Assembly (NCBI RefSeq): GCF_040537815.1
Contig: NZ_JBEWSZ010000001.1
Coordinates: 2,232,001-2,296,000, forward strand
From: Mesorhizobium shangrilense
Lineage (GTDB): Bacteria; Pseudomonadota; Alphaproteobacteria; Rhizobiales; Rhizobiaceae
Length of the DNA stretch: 64,000 nucleotides
Direction of reading: 5' to 3'
Shown piece by piece: positions 1 to 9,588 of this stretch. The translations under genes were made by a program, and so were the position numbers. The stretch's first letter is position 1; each line of letters starts with the position of its first letter. The notes below the pieces were generated by a model. That model was not told where the DNA came from, searched no databases, and saw nothing but the letters and a program-made list of their open reading frames with translations.

Positions 1-1895
1 ATCTCCTTCTTGCGGCGGGCACGGTGCGAGCCGATGGCGAAGCGGTGGACCTCGTCACGCAGCCGCTGCACGAAATAAAGCACCGGATCACGAACAGGGA
101 GCGAAAACGAATCCCTGCCCCTGACGAAGAAACGTTCACGGCCGGCATCGCGATCCTGGCCCTTGGCGATGCCGATCGCCACGACACGATCCTCGATGCC
201 GAGATCTGAAAGGATTTTACGCACCGCGGTCATCTGCCCCTGGCCACCGTCGATCAGGATGACGTCGGGCCAGGCCGGGAAGCTGCCGGAGATGTCGTCC
301 TCGATATCATCGGCCGCCCCGGCCGCCGCCGCGCCGTCGGCAACCGCGACATCGCCATGCTCCTTGAGCAGCCGTGAAAAACGCCGCTCCATAACCTCAC
401 GCATCATGCCGAAATCGTCGCCCGGTGTGATCTCAGTCGAGCGGATGTTGAATTTCCGATACTGATTCTTGACGAACCCTTCCGGCCCGGCGACGACCAT
501 GGCGCCAACGGCGTTGGTGCCCATGATGTGCGAGTTGTCGTAGACCTCGATACGCACTGGCGGCTTGGCGAGGCCGAAGGTCTCGGCGAAACCGGCAAGC
601 AGTCGCCCTTGCGTGGAGGTTTCGGCCAGCCGCCTGCCCAGCGCCTCGCGCGCATTCTGCAAGGCGTTGTCGGTCAGGTCCTTCTTTTCGCCGCGCTGCG
701 GCACCGAGATCGCCACCTTGCGACCGGCGCGGGTCGAGAGCGCCTCCGCCAGCAGTTCCTGGTCCTCGACGCCGTGCGACAGAAGAATGGCGCGGGGCGT
801 CGGCTTGTCGTCGTAGAACTGCGCCAGGAACGAACCCAGCACCTCGGCTGCTTCCAGTGCGGGATCAGCCTTGGGGAAATAGGCGCGATTGCCCCAATTC
901 TGGCCGGTGCGGAAGAAGAACACCTGGATACAGACCTGGCCGCCTTCCTGGTGGATGGCGAAAACGTCGGCCTCGTCGACGGTGTCCGGATTGATGCCCT
1001 GATGGCTCTGCACATGCGACAAAGCCGCCAGCCGGTCGCGATAAATGGCGGCGCGCTCGAAATCGAGGTCTTCCGAGGCCTGCTGCATGGCGGCGGAGAT
1101 TTCCTTCTTCACCTTCTGGCTACGGCCAGAGAGAAAATCCTTCGCCTCTTCGACCAGCTCGGCATAACCCTCATGCGAGATTTCACCCGTGCAAGGTCCG
1201 GCGCAGCGCTTGATCTGGTAGAGCAAACAGGGTCGCGTGCGGTTCTCGTAGAAGGAATTGGTGCAGCTTCGAAGCAGGAAGGCGCGCTGCAGAGAATTGA
1301 TGGTGCGGCCGACAGCGCCCGCCGATGCGAAGGGACCGAAATAGTCGCCCTTGCGCGACCGCGCGCCACGATGCTTGTAGATGCCAGGCGAGGCGTGATC
1401 CCCGGTCAGCAGAATGTAGGGGAACGACTTGTCGTCGCGCATAAGAACATTGAACCGCGGCCGCAAGCGCTTGATAAGATTGGCTTCAAGCAGCAGCGCC
1501 TCGATCTCGGTGCGGGTAACGACGAACTCCATCGTCGCCGTTTCGCGCACCATGCGGCCGATACGGTTGGTGTGAAACCTCCCTTGGGCGTAGTTGGTGA
1601 CCCGCTTCTTCAGGCTGCGCGCCTTGCCGACATACAGCACGTCGCCGGCGGCGTTCATCATGCGGTAGACGCCGGGCGCGTTGGGCAGGCACTTGACGAG
1701 GGTCTGGATCACCTCGGCCCCGACCATGCCGTCTGCGTCACCCGCATGCGGCGTCCAGTCGATGGCGGTGAACGATACGTCTGGCCCGGACGGCGCGATA
1801 ATCTCCTCCGTCGCCTCGTCCTCAAGGTCGAGATCGATATCGGGTGGCAGGTCGTCGCTGCCGCCCCTCTTGTGCTTATGGTCTACGGTATTCAT
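1..1895 (-). CDS. uvrC: Excinuclease ABC subunit C (3' end outside the window)
   Basis: This is the dual-incision endonuclease of nucleotide excision repair, which acts with UvrA and UvrB on bulky DNA lesions. About 631 codons are visible and the C-terminal HhH region is missing past the left edge. Seen: a GIY-YIG domain early in the protein (PGVYRMM...DVLYVGKA), the cysteine-containing stretch [15 protein letters not shown], a UVR-type helix pair, and the start of the RNase-H-like half ([17 protein letters not shown], then [11 protein letters not shown]). The ATG at 1895 overlaps the stop of the upstream SDR gene in an ATGA, so the two are probably translationally coupled. An N-terminal extension of roughly 60 residues precedes GIY-YIG. 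Assignment is firm. Confidence 0.97.
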   Translation of the reverse strand, partial: MNTVDHKHKRGGSDDLPPDIDLDLEDEATEEIIAPSGPDVSFTAIDWTPHAGDADGMVGAEVIQTLVKCLPNAPGVYRMMNAAGDVLYVGKARSLKKRVTNYAQGRFHTNRIGRMVRETATMEFVVTRTEIEALLLEANLIKRLRPRFNVLMRDDKSFPYILLTGDHASPGIYKHRGARSRKGDYFGPFASAGAVGRTINSLQRAFLLRSCTNSFYENRTRPCLLYQIKRCAGPCTGEISHEGYAELVEEAKDFLSGRSQKVKKEISAAMQQASEDLDFERAAIYRDRLAALSHVQSHQGINPDTVDEADVFAIHQEGGQVCIQVFFFRTGQNWGNRAYFPKADPALEAAEVLGSFLAQFYDDKPTPRAILLSHGVEDQELLAEALSTRAGRKVAISVPQRGEKKDLTDNALQNAREALGRRLAETSTQGRLLAGFAETFGLAKPPVRIEVYDNSHIMGTNAVGAMVVAGPEGFVKNQYRKFNIRSTEITPGDDFGMMREVMERRFSRLLKEHGDVAVADGAAAAGAADDIEDDISGSFPAWPDVILIDGGQGQMTAVRKILSDLGIEDRVVAIGIAKGQDRDAGRERFFVRGRDSFSLPVRDPVLYFVQRLRDEVHRFAIGSHRARRKKE

Positions 1896-2656
1896 TCCAC
1901 CATGCCTGTCACATCGGGCGTTTGCCACGCAAGATGCTGGCCGCCGTCGAGCGCGATCATTTGGCCTGTCACCGAGCGCGCTGCCCAAAGGTAGCGAATG
2001 GTGCTCCCGAATTCCGACAATTCCGGGCCGCGCTTCAGAATCAAGCCATCGACCTGCGCTTCAAAATCCTCATCGTTCTGCCACTTGTTCTTCAAGGTCG
2101 GTCCGGGGCCAATGGCATTGACCCGGATGCGAGGGCCGAGGGCCTGCGCCATCATCTGGGTTGCCGTCCATAGAGACGATTTCGACAACGCATAGGAAAA
2201 ATAGCGCGGCGTCGGGCGCCAGACACGCTGGTCGATGATGTTGACGATCAGCCCCTCCCCGTCGGCCGGCAGGCCATGGGCAAATTCTTGCGCCAGCAGG
2301 GCCGGCGCCTTTACGTGAACGGCGAAGTGGCGGTCCCAGGCCTGCCAATTGAAATCCAGAATTGAATCGTCCTCGAACAGCGAAGCATTGTTGACCAGCA
2401 GGCGGACAGGGCCAAGCGAGGCCTCGGCACGTGCGACGAGACCTCCGACCTCGGCCATGTCCGTCAAGTCGGCGACGAGCACCGTGGCGCGCCCGCCGGC
2501 GCTGCCGATGCGGGCGGCCAATGCGTCCGCCTCGGCACGCGAGCGATTGCAGTGGATGGCGACGGCAAAGCCATGAGCCGCGAGATCCTCAACGATCGCC
2601 CTGCCAATTCGCTTCGCTGCGCCCGTCACCAGCGCCACACCGTTGGCTTTGTCCAT
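1892..2656 (-). CDS. SDR oxidoreductase, pteridine reductase/FolM-like
   Basis: A 254-residue short-chain dehydrogenase. The cofactor motif TGAAKRIG lies at residues 11-18, NNAS at 89-92 and YxxxK at 155-159. The usual catalytic Ser is replaced by Asp142, 13 residues before Tyr155. PTR1 pteridine reductases and E. coli FolM share this Asp-Tyr-Lys arrangement, so reduction of a dihydropterin or dihydrofolate with NADPH is the best guess. It overlaps uvrC by 4 nt (ATGA) and is read first. The SDR family is certain from sequence; the substrate is inferred from the catalytic triad and is not proven. Confidence 0.85.
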   Translation of the reverse strand: MDKANGVALVTGAAKRIGRAIVEDLAAHGFAVAIHCNRSRAEADALAARIGSAGGRATVLVADLTDMAEVGGLVARAEASLGPVRLLVNNASLFEDDSILDFNWQAWDRHFAVHVKAPALLAQEFAHGLPADGEGLIVNIIDQRVWRPTPRYFSYALSKSSLWTATQMMAQALGPRIRVNAIGPGPTLKNKWQNDEDFEAQVDGLILKRGPELSEFGSTIRYLWAARSVTGQMIALDGGQHLAWQTPDVTGMVE

Positions 2657-3065
2657 CTGTCAATCCTCGATTCCACGCCACAAAAAGCGGCGCTGGCCAA
2701 ATATGGCCAGCCATAGGTTAAATGCCGTTCGCACCTTGGGCAGGATTGTGGCAAAGCGGCCTGATCAGCATCCAGATGCAGGCAAGACTCGGACCGCCCT
2801 TCGGAATATAGAACGCTGGACCCCTTGTACCAAGCCGGGTGCAGCGCAGCATGGCAAGCCTGCTGACATTCGCTGTTGCGAAGATGCAACGTCAAGGTTC
2901 GGCCTCATTCGTGCCAGGGAATGACCCAAGTTCAGGTTCGCTTCAGCCGCATTTTGACACGACATTTGGAACCGTTGAACGCCAGATCCGTTTACCCCCC
3001 GGACGGGTTGAGGGCGCTCACGGAAAAAACAAGCCTGTGTCCTGTGGCTTAAGGAGTAAAGAACA
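2657..3065. other. Intergenic region between the SDR gene and the Omp gene
   Basis: This 409-bp gap separates divergent genes. I see no convincing coding sequence: the short frames in it lack ribosome-binding sites and family resemblance. The right part holds a GGAAC-N16-CGTT promoter candidate for the outer-membrane gene, listed separately. The left part presumably holds the promoter of the SDR-uvrC unit, but no clear -35/-10 pair was recognised. Confidence 0.6.
2968..2992 (+). promoter_or_regulatory. Candidate EcfG/RpoE2-type general stress promoter
   Basis: GGAAC at 2968-2972 is followed after 16 nt by CGTT at 2989-2992. This matches the known alphaproteobacterial general-stress (EcfG) consensus GGAAC-N16/17-CGTT. 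It lies about 75 nt before the Omp start codon on the same strand, which would give a leader of roughly 65 nt. The match is exact, but a 9-base pattern can occur by chance. Confidence 0.45.
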
Positions 3066-3716
3066 ATGCAAGCCAATATCAAATTCGCTCGACCGTTGGT
3101 CGTGGCGCTTGGGCTCTTCGCCCTCGGTGGAACCGCCTATGCCGCGGACGTGGTTCAGGAAGAGCCGCCGGCCCCCGCGCCGATCGCTCAGCTTCCTGTC
3201 GCTTCCTGGGCCGGCCCTTATGTCGGTCTGAGCGTCGGCTATGGCTTTGCTGGCCATGCCAACCTCCGCGACGAAGGCAACAATATCGGCACCAAAGGTT
3301 TCGTTGGTGGCGTCTTCGGTGGCTACCAGTGGCAGCAGGAGAACTTCGTGTACGGTGCTGAAGCCGATATCGGCTACAATGGCGTCAAGGGTTCCAATGC
3401 TGGCGCAGACGCCAAGGGCGGCGTCGAAGGTTCGCTGCGTGCCCGGCTCGGCTACGCCGTGACCCCGGACATCCTGCTCTACGGCACCGCCGGTGGCGCA
3501 CTGAAGGACCAGAAGGTCGATGACGGCACCACCAGCGACAGCAAGACCATGCTCGGCTGGACGGCCGGTGTCGGCACCGACATCAAGATCACCGAAAACG
3601 TGTTCGGCCGTGTCGAATACCGCTACACGGATTTCGGCAGCAAGGACTTCGGTGCTATCGGCAACGTCAAGTCGACCGACAACCGCGTCACCTTCGGCGT
3701 CGGTATGAAGTTCTAA
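3066..3716 (+). CDS. Outer membrane beta-barrel protein, Omp25/Omp31 family
   Basis: A 216-residue outer-membrane protein of the small eight-stranded porin-like family common in Rhizobiales. Residues 1-27 form a signal peptide ending at TAYAAD. The rest alternates short amphipathic strands rich in Gly and aromatics (WAGPYVGLSVGYGFAG, RLGYAVTPDILLYGTAG) and ends in the barrel signature VTFGVGMKF with terminal Phe. A strong AAGGAG lies just upstream of the ATG. It is a single-gene unit closed by a strong terminator at 3737-3767. The family is clear; the specific ligand or pore function is unknown. Confidence 0.93.
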   Translation: MQANIKFARPLVVALGLFALGGTAYAADVVQEEPPAPAPIAQLPVASWAGPYVGLSVGYGFAGHANLRDEGNNIGTKGFVGGVFGGYQWQQENFVYGAEADIGYNGVKGSNAGADAKGGVEGSLRARLGYAVTPDILLYGTAGGALKDQKVDDGTTSDSKTMLGWTAGVGTDIKITENVFGRVEYRYTDFGSKDFGAIGNVKSTDNRVTFGVGMKF

Positions 3717-3736
3717 GTCGTCCAAGCCACGACACG

Positions 3737-3767
3737 AAAAAGCCGGGCCTCGCGCCCGGCTTTTTTT
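3737..3767. terminator. Bidirectional Rho-independent terminator
   Basis: A perfect 12-bp stem (AAAAAGCCGGGC at 3737-3748 and its complement at 3754-3765) with loop CTCGC. It is flanked by A and T runs, so it can end both the Omp transcript and the converging GST transcript. Confidence 0.9.
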
Positions 3768-3779
3768 GTTGCCCGCCAT

Positions 3780-4376
3780 TCAGGCCGGCACGCATGCCTT
3801 GAGTTCTGGGAACTTCTCGTCGAAGCGCGCGGCCCAGCGGACAAGCCGAGCACGGCCCTTTTCCCACTTGCCGGCAAAACGCAGCGCCAGATAGCCAAGG
3901 CAGGCACGAACAGCGATCTGGCCGGCGGTGATCTTTTTCGGCAATTTTGGCGGATTGGCGTTGAGCATGTCCAGCGCGCCGGTGATCTTTGCCCACTGCC
4001 GATCCAGCCAGGGCTGATAGACCATGTCCTCGGGACGCGCCCGGCGCTCATAGACCATCGACAGCGCGCAATCGCAAATGCCGTCAGCCAGTGCCTCCAG
4101 CACTTCGGCTTCGAGGCGCTTGTCCGGATTGCGCGGAAACAACACGTTCTTCGAAACCCGGTTGAGATGCTGGGTGATGGCGCGGCTATCGTGGATCGAA
4201 CGTCCGTCATCAAGCACCAGAACCGGAATCTTGCCAAGCGGGTTGGCCCCGATCAGCTCGGCGGGCTTGTCCTCGGTCTTGACCGGCACGGCATCCATGG
4301 CAATGCCGGCATAGACAGCGGCCATACGCACCTTGGAACTGTAGGGCGAGGAGGATGCATAAAGCAGTCTGGGCAT
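3780..4376 (-). CDS. Glutathione S-transferase family protein
   Basis: A 198-residue GST. The N-terminal thioredoxin-like domain starts MPRLLYASSSPYSSKVRMAA, with a catalytic-type Ser near residue 9-10. NPLGKIPVL supplies the cis-Pro and DSRAITQHL the glutathione-binding Ser. The C-terminal helical domain follows. The ATG at 4376 was chosen because AGGAAAC lies 6 nt upstream and because the fold begins there; a longer in-frame extension upstream has no family resemblance. It probably conjugates glutathione to electrophiles or reduces disulfides in the cytoplasm. The substrate is unknown. Confidence 0.88.
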   Translation of the reverse strand: MPRLLYASSSPYSSKVRMAAVYAGIAMDAVPVKTEDKPAELIGANPLGKIPVLVLDDGRSIHDSRAITQHLNRVSKNVLFPRNPDKRLEAEVLEALADGICDCALSMVYERRARPEDMVYQPWLDRQWAKITGALDMLNANPPKLPKKITAGQIAVRACLGYLALRFAGKWEKGRARLVRWAARFDEKFPELKACVPA

Positions 4377-4665
4377 GATCGGTTTCCTGTTTTTGAGACA
4401 GGCACTGTTGATCATGCACGCCCTTGCAGGCAACAGCCAGAAAGATAAAAACCGGCCGCCACGCCGGGAGGCAAGCCAAATCCCAATCGGCTTCAAGCGA
4501 CAAGCATGGCCGCCGCGGACATATGGACCTCTGGACGGCTCCAGCCGCACCAGGGCACGTCGATTGATTTTTTACGCCAGCACTGACCATCAAACCAGCG
4601 AGCAAGGCATCCTGTTTGATGCCTGCTCTGCTGTCTTGCGCTCGGCTCCGGCTTGAAGAACCGCT

Positions 4666-5175
4666 TTACTTCTTGGCGGACTTCGCCTTGGCGGGAGCGG
4701 CCTTCGGCTTTGCCGCCGGCGCTGCTTTCTTCACCGCGGGTTTTGCCACGGCTGCAGCCGCAGCCTTCTTGGCCGGCGCCTTCGCTGGAGCTGCCTTCGC
4801 CTTTGGTGCGGCCGCCTTCGGCCTGGCCGCGGGCGCTGCTTTCTTCGCGGCGGGTTTTGCCGCTGCCGCGGCGGTCTTGGCGGGAGCCTTGGCCGCAGGA
4901 GCCTTAGCCTTGGCAGGCGCCGCCTTTGCAGGCACGGCCTTCGCGGGCGCGGCCTTTGCCTTGGGTGCCGCCGCCTTCGCCGCTGGCGCGGCCTTCTTCA
5001 CGGCGGGTTTTGCGGCCGCCGCCGCGGCTTTCTTTGCCGGAGCTTTCGGTGCCGCCGCCTTCGGCTTTGCCGCGGGAGCTGCCTTCTTCACTGCTGCTGG
5101 TTTTGCGGCGGCCTTCGGTGCCGCTTTTGCTGCCGGAGTCTTGGATGCCGGCGCTTTGGATGACTGCTTAGCCAT
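4666..5175 (-). CDS. Histone H1-like Lys/Ala/Pro-rich DNA-binding protein
   Basis: A 169-residue protein built almost only from Ala, Lys and Pro, in degenerate repeats of the type AKPAVKKAAPAAK. It resembles the C-terminal tail of eukaryotic histone H1 and bacterial H1-like proteins, which bind DNA nonspecifically and compact the nucleoid. No folded domain, signal peptide or membrane segment is visible. The ATG at 5175 has GGAAGGGG about 7 nt upstream and begins MAKQSSKAP; the longer open frame above it lacks this composition. Repeats at DNA level make length variation between strains likely. Function is inferred from composition only. Confidence 0.8.
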   Translation of the reverse strand: MAKQSSKAPASKTPAAKAAPKAAAKPAAVKKAAPAAKPKAAAPKAPAKKAAAAAAKPAVKKAAPAAKAAAPKAKAAPAKAVPAKAAPAKAKAPAAKAPAKTAAAAAKPAAKKAAPAARPKAAAPKAKAAPAKAPAKKAAAAAVAKPAVKKAAPAAKPKAAPAKAKSAKK

Positions 5176-5384
5176 GCGATGCCCCTTCCGTTGTGCCGAC
5201 GGCCGTGAATGACCCGGCGGGTCATGCATATCTGACTCGCTCTTCTCTAGCCAGCGAAGCGATTTGCCTGAAATTTTGGCAGCCAGCGGGCAATTCCGCG
5301 CGGCTTTCGGCGGCACGCATTGCGGTCGCCCGCGCAAGCGAAGCGTCCTCTGGTCGACCGGCTTTCTTCAGATCAATGGTCGCG

Positions 5385-5840
5385 TCAACGCAGGATGCGG
5401 CAACTGCCGTTATAGACCATCCAGCGGTCGAAGCCCGAGACGCAGAATTCGACATTGTCGCCGATCGAAGCGAAGCCTTGCCCTTCCTCGATCAGATACC
5501 AGATGTCGCGGGCGCGGCCGTCGGACAGGTTGACGGTTGCGCCGCAATAACGACGCCCGATCGGCCAGGTATCATTGGCCGGAAGATAGCGGTGCTGATG
5601 GATGCGGTGGAAATCGGTGATCTGCACATCCGGCAGATGCGGCACGTGTTTGACCTGGTAGCTGAAGCGGCTGGTGATCTTGCTCAGCACCCATGGCTGA
5701 CCGCAAACACCACCATCATCGTCGGAATAGCTGGCGGGAAGATCCGCCGCATGCGCGGCCTGCATGACGCCGAGCGGCGCGGCGAGCGGCGTGCAAAGGC
5801 CTATCAGGGCGGCAAGGGCGGATTTGGCGAAGCGGGTCAT
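5385..5840 (-). CDS. Exported protein of unknown function
   Basis: A 151-residue protein with a signal peptide: positive MTRFAK, a hydrophobic stretch, then AHAADLP, so cleavage near residue 32 is likely. The mature part is hydrophilic and contains four cysteines (GGVCGQPW, RRYCGATV, VEFCVSGF, NGSCRILR) that could pair as disulfides in the periplasm. I do not recognise a named family. The ATG at 5840 was chosen because the signal peptide begins there and a GAGG lies upstream; the longer upstream frame has no such features. It appears monocistronic. Confidence 0.78.
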   Translation of the reverse strand: MTRFAKSALAALIGLCTPLAAPLGVMQAAHAADLPASYSDDDGGVCGQPWVLSKITSRFSYQVKHVPHLPDVQITDFHRIHQHRYLPANDTWPIGRRYCGATVNLSDGRARDIWYLIEEGQGFASIGDNVEFCVSGFDRWMVYNGSCRILR

Positions 5841-6101
5841 GACAGCCTCTTTGAATCTATGGACCACACTCTGCGGATTCGGCGGGTTGCGGTCAAGCGG
5901 TTGCACTGGCGATGGTGAACCATGTTGAAAATTCATGACAAAACGACTTCGTGGCAACAAACATTAGGGTGATGAGGCGCGGATTGCCCTGCCCCTGCCC
6001 TCACGCTTGCCTAGTGGCTTCGCGTCTTGCTGACCCGGTGCGCCATGAAAACCACCCCAGGCGGATTGCCGCGAAACCTCCAGGTCGTTGCCGATTCGTG
6101 C

Positions 6102-6950
6102 CTACTCGCCGGTCAGCCATTCCAGCGACCAGTGCGCCGGTTTTCCCACGGTGAGCAACCTGTGCAAGGCTGGCAGCAGCGTACGCAGTTCCCCCTCAAG
6201 CGTGAACGGCGGATTGACCACCACCATGCCGCTGCCATCGAGGCTGGGTTCCGAGGATGCGGGCCGGATCTCGAATTCTATGTCGAGTATTTTTGGAACG
6301 CCGGACTGCTTCAGCGCCTTCCGGAAGGCGATGACCGCCTTGCGATCCTTGATCGGATACCACAGCGCATAGATGCCGCCAGGCCACCGCCTATGTGCCT
6401 TCACCAGCCCGTCGACGAGGCGGTCGAACTCACCCGCTTCCTCGAATGGTGGATCGATGAGAACCAGGCCGCGCTTTTCCTTTGGCGGCAGATGGGCGCC
6501 AAGCGCCAGCCAGCCGTCGAGTTCCAACACCCTCGCCTGGAAATCGCCGGCGAATTCTGTCTTCAGTTTTGCCGCATCCTTGGGGTGCAGTTCGATCGCC
6601 GACAGTCGATCCTGCTTGCGCAGGAGATGGCGCGCAATCAACGGCGAGCCCGGATATCTCTTCACGCCGCCATCGGAATTGAACGACCGCACCGCCTCCA
6701 GATACGGTGCCAGCAGCGCCGCTGCCTTGGCGTCCAGCGAGGCATCGATCAGCCGGCCAATGCCGCCTTGCCACTCGCCGGTTTTCTGCGCTTCGACAGA
6801 CGACAGATCGTAACGGCCAATCCCGGCATGGGTGTCGATGACGCGAAACGCCTTGTCCTTCTGCTTCAGATATTCAAGCAGCCGCGCCAGCACGACATGC
6901 TTGACGACATCGGCAAAATTTCCAGCGTGGTAGGCGTGGCGGTAATTCAC
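6102..6950 (-). CDS. rlmJ: 23S rRNA (adenine-N6)-methyltransferase RlmJ
   Basis: A 282-residue enzyme that methylates adenine 2030 of 23S rRNA (E. coli numbering) using SAM. Residues 2-20 (NYRHAYHAGNFADVVKHVV) are the family signature. IDTHAGIGRYDL near residue 38 is the SAM region, and DPPF at 166-169 is the N6-adenine catalytic motif. The GTG at 6950 was chosen because the family begins there, an AGGGA lies upstream and it overlaps the upstream stop in a GTGA, indicating coupling. An ATG at 6968 would add six residues. The length matches E. coli RlmJ (280). Confidence 0.95.
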   Translation of the reverse strand: MNYRHAYHAGNFADVVKHVVLARLLEYLKQKDKAFRVIDTHAGIGRYDLSSVEAQKTGEWQGGIGRLIDASLDAKAAALLAPYLEAVRSFNSDGGVKRYPGSPLIARHLLRKQDRLSAIELHPKDAAKLKTEFAGDFQARVLELDGWLALGAHLPPKEKRGLVLIDPPFEEAGEFDRLVDGLVKAHRRWPGGIYALWYPIKDRKAVIAFRKALKQSGVPKILDIEFEIRPASSEPSLDGSGMVVVNPPFTLEGELRTLLPALHRLLTVGKPAHWSLEWLTGE

Positions 6951-7561
6951 TTGGCGTCCCTGCCCCATCGCGGCGGCGGTGGCTGCGAGTTCGGATTTTC
7001 GGGCCGGCCGCCACCGCCACGGCGCAGCGCCAGCACAAAGCCGATCAGGCCGACAACCATCAGCGAGAACCCCACTGGTTGCGCACGCTTGTCGACTTCG
7101 CCGACGCCTGATCGCAAGACGAGATCCACCGACCGCATCTCGATACCCTCCGCATCGCCCGGGCCAACGGTGAAGACATAGGGGCCGGGGCTAACCACAG
7201 GGATCAGGCCCGCCTCGTCGCGGAAGATCTTGTCCGGCAATTGCGGGCTGGCCTGGCGCGGATTGTCGGTATGATTGAACTGGAGTGTCGAGGCCAGCAC
7301 AGTGCGCCCATTGGTGGCGGCGGTCAGGGTCAATACGGTGCGTTGCTGCGAGACGATCCGCTCGGCCCGGGCAGTCAGGTCGACCAGCACTCGGACCGGT
7401 TGATCGCGACTGTTTAAAGCCACCGTCACCGGCTTGAACCGGCCCTGCTCGTAGACGCGCCAGGTGCCGATCTCATGGCCGGAGAAATTGCTCATCGCCC
7501 AGGGATAGATGGCGCCAATGCCAACGCCGGCAAACAGGATAAGGCCAAACAGAAAGCGCAT
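6947..7561 (-). CDS. Conserved membrane-anchored protein of unknown function
   Basis: A 204-residue protein with one hydrophobic helix at residues 1-22 and another near 163-182, followed by a short basic, Gly/Pro-rich tail. The central 130 residues look like a beta-rich extracytoplasmic domain (TLTAATNGRTVLASTLQFN, GPYVFTVGPGD). I do not recognise the family. It lies between holC and rlmJ on the same strand and overlaps rlmJ by 4 nt, so it is probably co-transcribed and coupled. The topology suggests both ends in the cytoplasm and the domain in the periplasm. Confidence 0.75.
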   Translation of the reverse strand: MRFLFGLILFAGVGIGAIYPWAMSNFSGHEIGTWRVYEQGRFKPVTVALNSRDQPVRVLVDLTARAERIVSQQRTVLTLTAATNGRTVLASTLQFNHTDNPRQASPQLPDKIFRDEAGLIPVVSPGPYVFTVGPGDAEGIEMRSVDLVLRSGVGEVDKRAQPVGFSLMVVGLIGFVLALRRGGGGRPENPNSQPPPPRWGRDAK

Positions 7562-7601
7562 TATTCATTCCAAAGAAGATGGCACGGGATCTCGGCACGG
7601 A

Positions 7602-8051
7602 TCATGCCTTGCGCTCCCAGCGGCGGTCTGGCGTCTGCTGCCAGTAGGTGACGGCGTGACCGGCATCCTTCATCGTCTTCCAGTGCGCCCGCGCCGCCTC
7701 GACCTGGGCGGCGTCATGGCCGTCGAACAGGAAGACGGCGCGTTCGTAGCCGGCAAGATCCGGCGGCGCCGCACCATCGACCAGGAAGCGGATTTTTGCC
7801 GCGTTCGGGTTGCCGTCGCCTGTGGTCAGAAGGATAGGCTGATCGGCGGTATGCGCTTCGCGATCCGTGGCATGGGCCAGGAACGAATCGTCACGAAATG
7901 TCCACAGATGCATATCGAGTGCGTCGCGCCGCTCCTCGGTGCCGGTTTGCACCACGGCGCGCCAACCGCGATCGACACTGCGCTCGAGAAGGCCGGGAAG
8001 CGCGTCCTCGAGTGTCGATTCGGTCAGGTGATAGAAAAGGACGTCGGCCAT
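7602..8051 (-). CDS. holC: DNA polymerase III subunit chi
   Basis: A 149-residue HolC homologue. In the replisome chi links the clamp-loader complex to single-strand binding protein. Recognised by the N-terminal pattern MADVLFYHLTESTLEDALPG, the block VVQTGTEERRDALDMHLWTF and the C-terminal AHWKTMKDAGHAVTYWQQ. The size is normal. It follows pepA after 40 nt on the same strand, an arrangement (pepA-holC) that is also common in other proteobacteria. Family assignment is strong. Confidence 0.95.
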   Translation of the reverse strand: MADVLFYHLTESTLEDALPGLLERSVDRGWRAVVQTGTEERRDALDMHLWTFRDDSFLAHATDREAHTADQPILLTTGDGNPNAAKIRFLVDGAAPPDLAGYERAVFLFDGHDAAQVEAARAHWKTMKDAGHAVTYWQQTPDRRWERKA

Positions 8052-8091
8052 CGCCTTCTATAGCGTCGACGGCCGCATCGTTTCCAGCCGC

Positions 8092-9588
8092 CTATTGCTC
8101 ATAATTGTCCCGCACGAGGCGATCGAGCAGCCTGACGCCGAAACCCGAGCCCCATGACTGGTTGATCTCGCTCGACGGAGCGCCCATCGCGGTGCCGGCA
8201 ATGTCGAGATGCGCCCATGGCGTGTCCTTGACGAAGCGCTGCAGGAACTGCGCGGCGATGGTGGCGCCGCCATAGCGGCCGCCGATATTCTTCATGTCGG
8301 CGTTCTTGGAATCAATGAGCTTGTCGTATTCGGCGCCAAGCGGCATGCGCCACAATCTTTCCTGCGTCGCCTGGCCGGCTGCCGTCAGCCTTTCCGACAG
8401 TTCGTCATTGTTGGAGAACAGGCCAGCATAATGCTGGCCGAGCGCGACCATGATGGCGCCGGTGAGCGTCGCCAGATTGACCATGAACTTCGGCTGGAAA
8501 CGGTCGTTGCAATACCACAGCGCATCAGCCAGCACGAGGCGGCCTTCGGCGTCGGTGTTGAGCACCTCGATGGTCTGCCCCGACATGGAGGTGACGATAT
8601 CCCCCGGACGCTGGGCATGGCCGTCGACGGCATTTTCCACCAGCCCGATGATGCCGACGACATTGGCCTTCGCCTTGCGCGTCGCGAGCGCCTGCATCAG
8701 GCCGGTCACCGCCGCGGCGCCGCCCATGTCGCCCTTCATGTCCTCCATGCCGGATGCCGGCTTCATCGAATTGCCGCCAGTATCGAAGGTGACGCCCTTG
8801 CCGACAAAAGCGACGGGGCTGTCCTTGGCCTTGCCGCCATTCCATTGCATCACCGCCATGCGGGCACCACGCGGCGATCCCTGCGCAACGCCGAGCAGCG
8901 AACCCATGCCGAGCTTCTTCATCTCCTTCTCGGTGAGGATTTCGACCTTGACGCCCAGTGCTTCCAATTCCTTGGCGCGGGCGGCGAACTCCACCGGTCC
9001 GAGCGTATTTGCCGGCTCATTGACCAGGTCGCGCGCCAGAAGGACGCCATCGATCACCGCCACCTCATCGGCGAACGCCTTTTTCGCGCCCGCTGGATCA
9101 TTGGTGTGGATGGTTATCCTGGCCGGCTTCTTGGTATCGTCCTTGCCATCGCCATTGTCCTTCCTGGTCTTGTACTTGTCGAAGGAGTAGCTGCGCAAAA
9201 GGATGCCCGCGGCAAGGTTCGCCGCCTCCTGACCGCCAACAGAAACGTCAGCCAGATCGAGAACGATCGCAATGTCGGCCGCCTTGCGCAACGACGCGGC
9301 AACGGTACCACCAAGCTTCAGCCAGGCGTAGTCATCGAGCGCCGACACCTTGCCGGCGCCGATCACGACCAGCCGATCGAATGGCGTTCCCTCGGGCGCC
9401 AACACTTCCATGACGCTTGCGAATTTGGCCGTGAAGTCGGCGACCGGAAATGCGCGATCGAGCGTCTTGGCGGGATCGCAGCCCTTTGCCGCGTCGCTCA
9501 ACCCGCTCCCCTCCGCCGAGAGCAGGAAGACGCTCCCCTTCTTGGGCGTTGCTAACTTGGCAAAGGCAATCGAAGGTCTCGAATTCAT
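8092..9588 (-). CDS. pepA: Leucyl aminopeptidase (M17)
   Basis: A 498-residue cytosol aminopeptidase that removes N-terminal residues from peptides using two metal ions. The M17 signature [12 protein letters not shown] is present in the C-terminal half, with upstream metal and active-site blocks [16 protein letters not shown] and [14 protein letters not shown]. The N-terminal domain is the usual macro-like fold. It heads a minus-strand unit with holC, the unknown membrane protein and rlmJ. AGGA precedes the ATG. In E. coli PepA also acts as a DNA-binding architectural protein; that role cannot be judged here. Confidence 0.96.
   Translation of the reverse strand: MNSRPSIAFAKLATPKKGSVFLLSAEGSGLSDAAKGCDPAKTLDRAFPVADFTAKFASVMEVLAPEGTPFDRLVVIGAGKVSALDDYAWLKLGGTVAASLRKAADIAIVLDLADVSVGGQEAANLAAGILLRSYSFDKYKTRKDNGDGKDDTKKPARITIHTNDPAGAKKAFADEVAVIDGVLLARDLVNEPANTLGPVEFAARAKELEALGVKVEILTEKEMKKLGMGSLLGVAQGSPRGARMAVMQWNGGKAKDSPVAFVGKGVTFDTGGNSMKPASGMEDMKGDMGGAAAVTGLMQALATRKAKANVVGIIGLVENAVDGHAQRPGDIVTSMSGQTIEVLNTDAEGRLVLADALWYCNDRFQPKFMVNLATLTGAIMVALGQHYAGLFSNNDELSERLTAAGQATQERLWRMPLGAEYDKLIDSKNADMKNIGGRYGGATIAAQFLQRFVKDTPWAHLDIAGTAMGAPSSEINQSWGSGFGVRLLDRLVRDNYEQ

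Noticed and set aside
528..1994. 488-codon open frame on the plus strand opposite uvrC
   Set aside because: Antisense shadow typical of high-GC coding sequence; the opposite strand encodes a clear UvrC and this frame shows no family motifs.
8209..9555. 448-codon plus-strand frame opposite pepA
   Set aside because: Antisense shadow; the minus strand carries the full M17 aminopeptidase signature.
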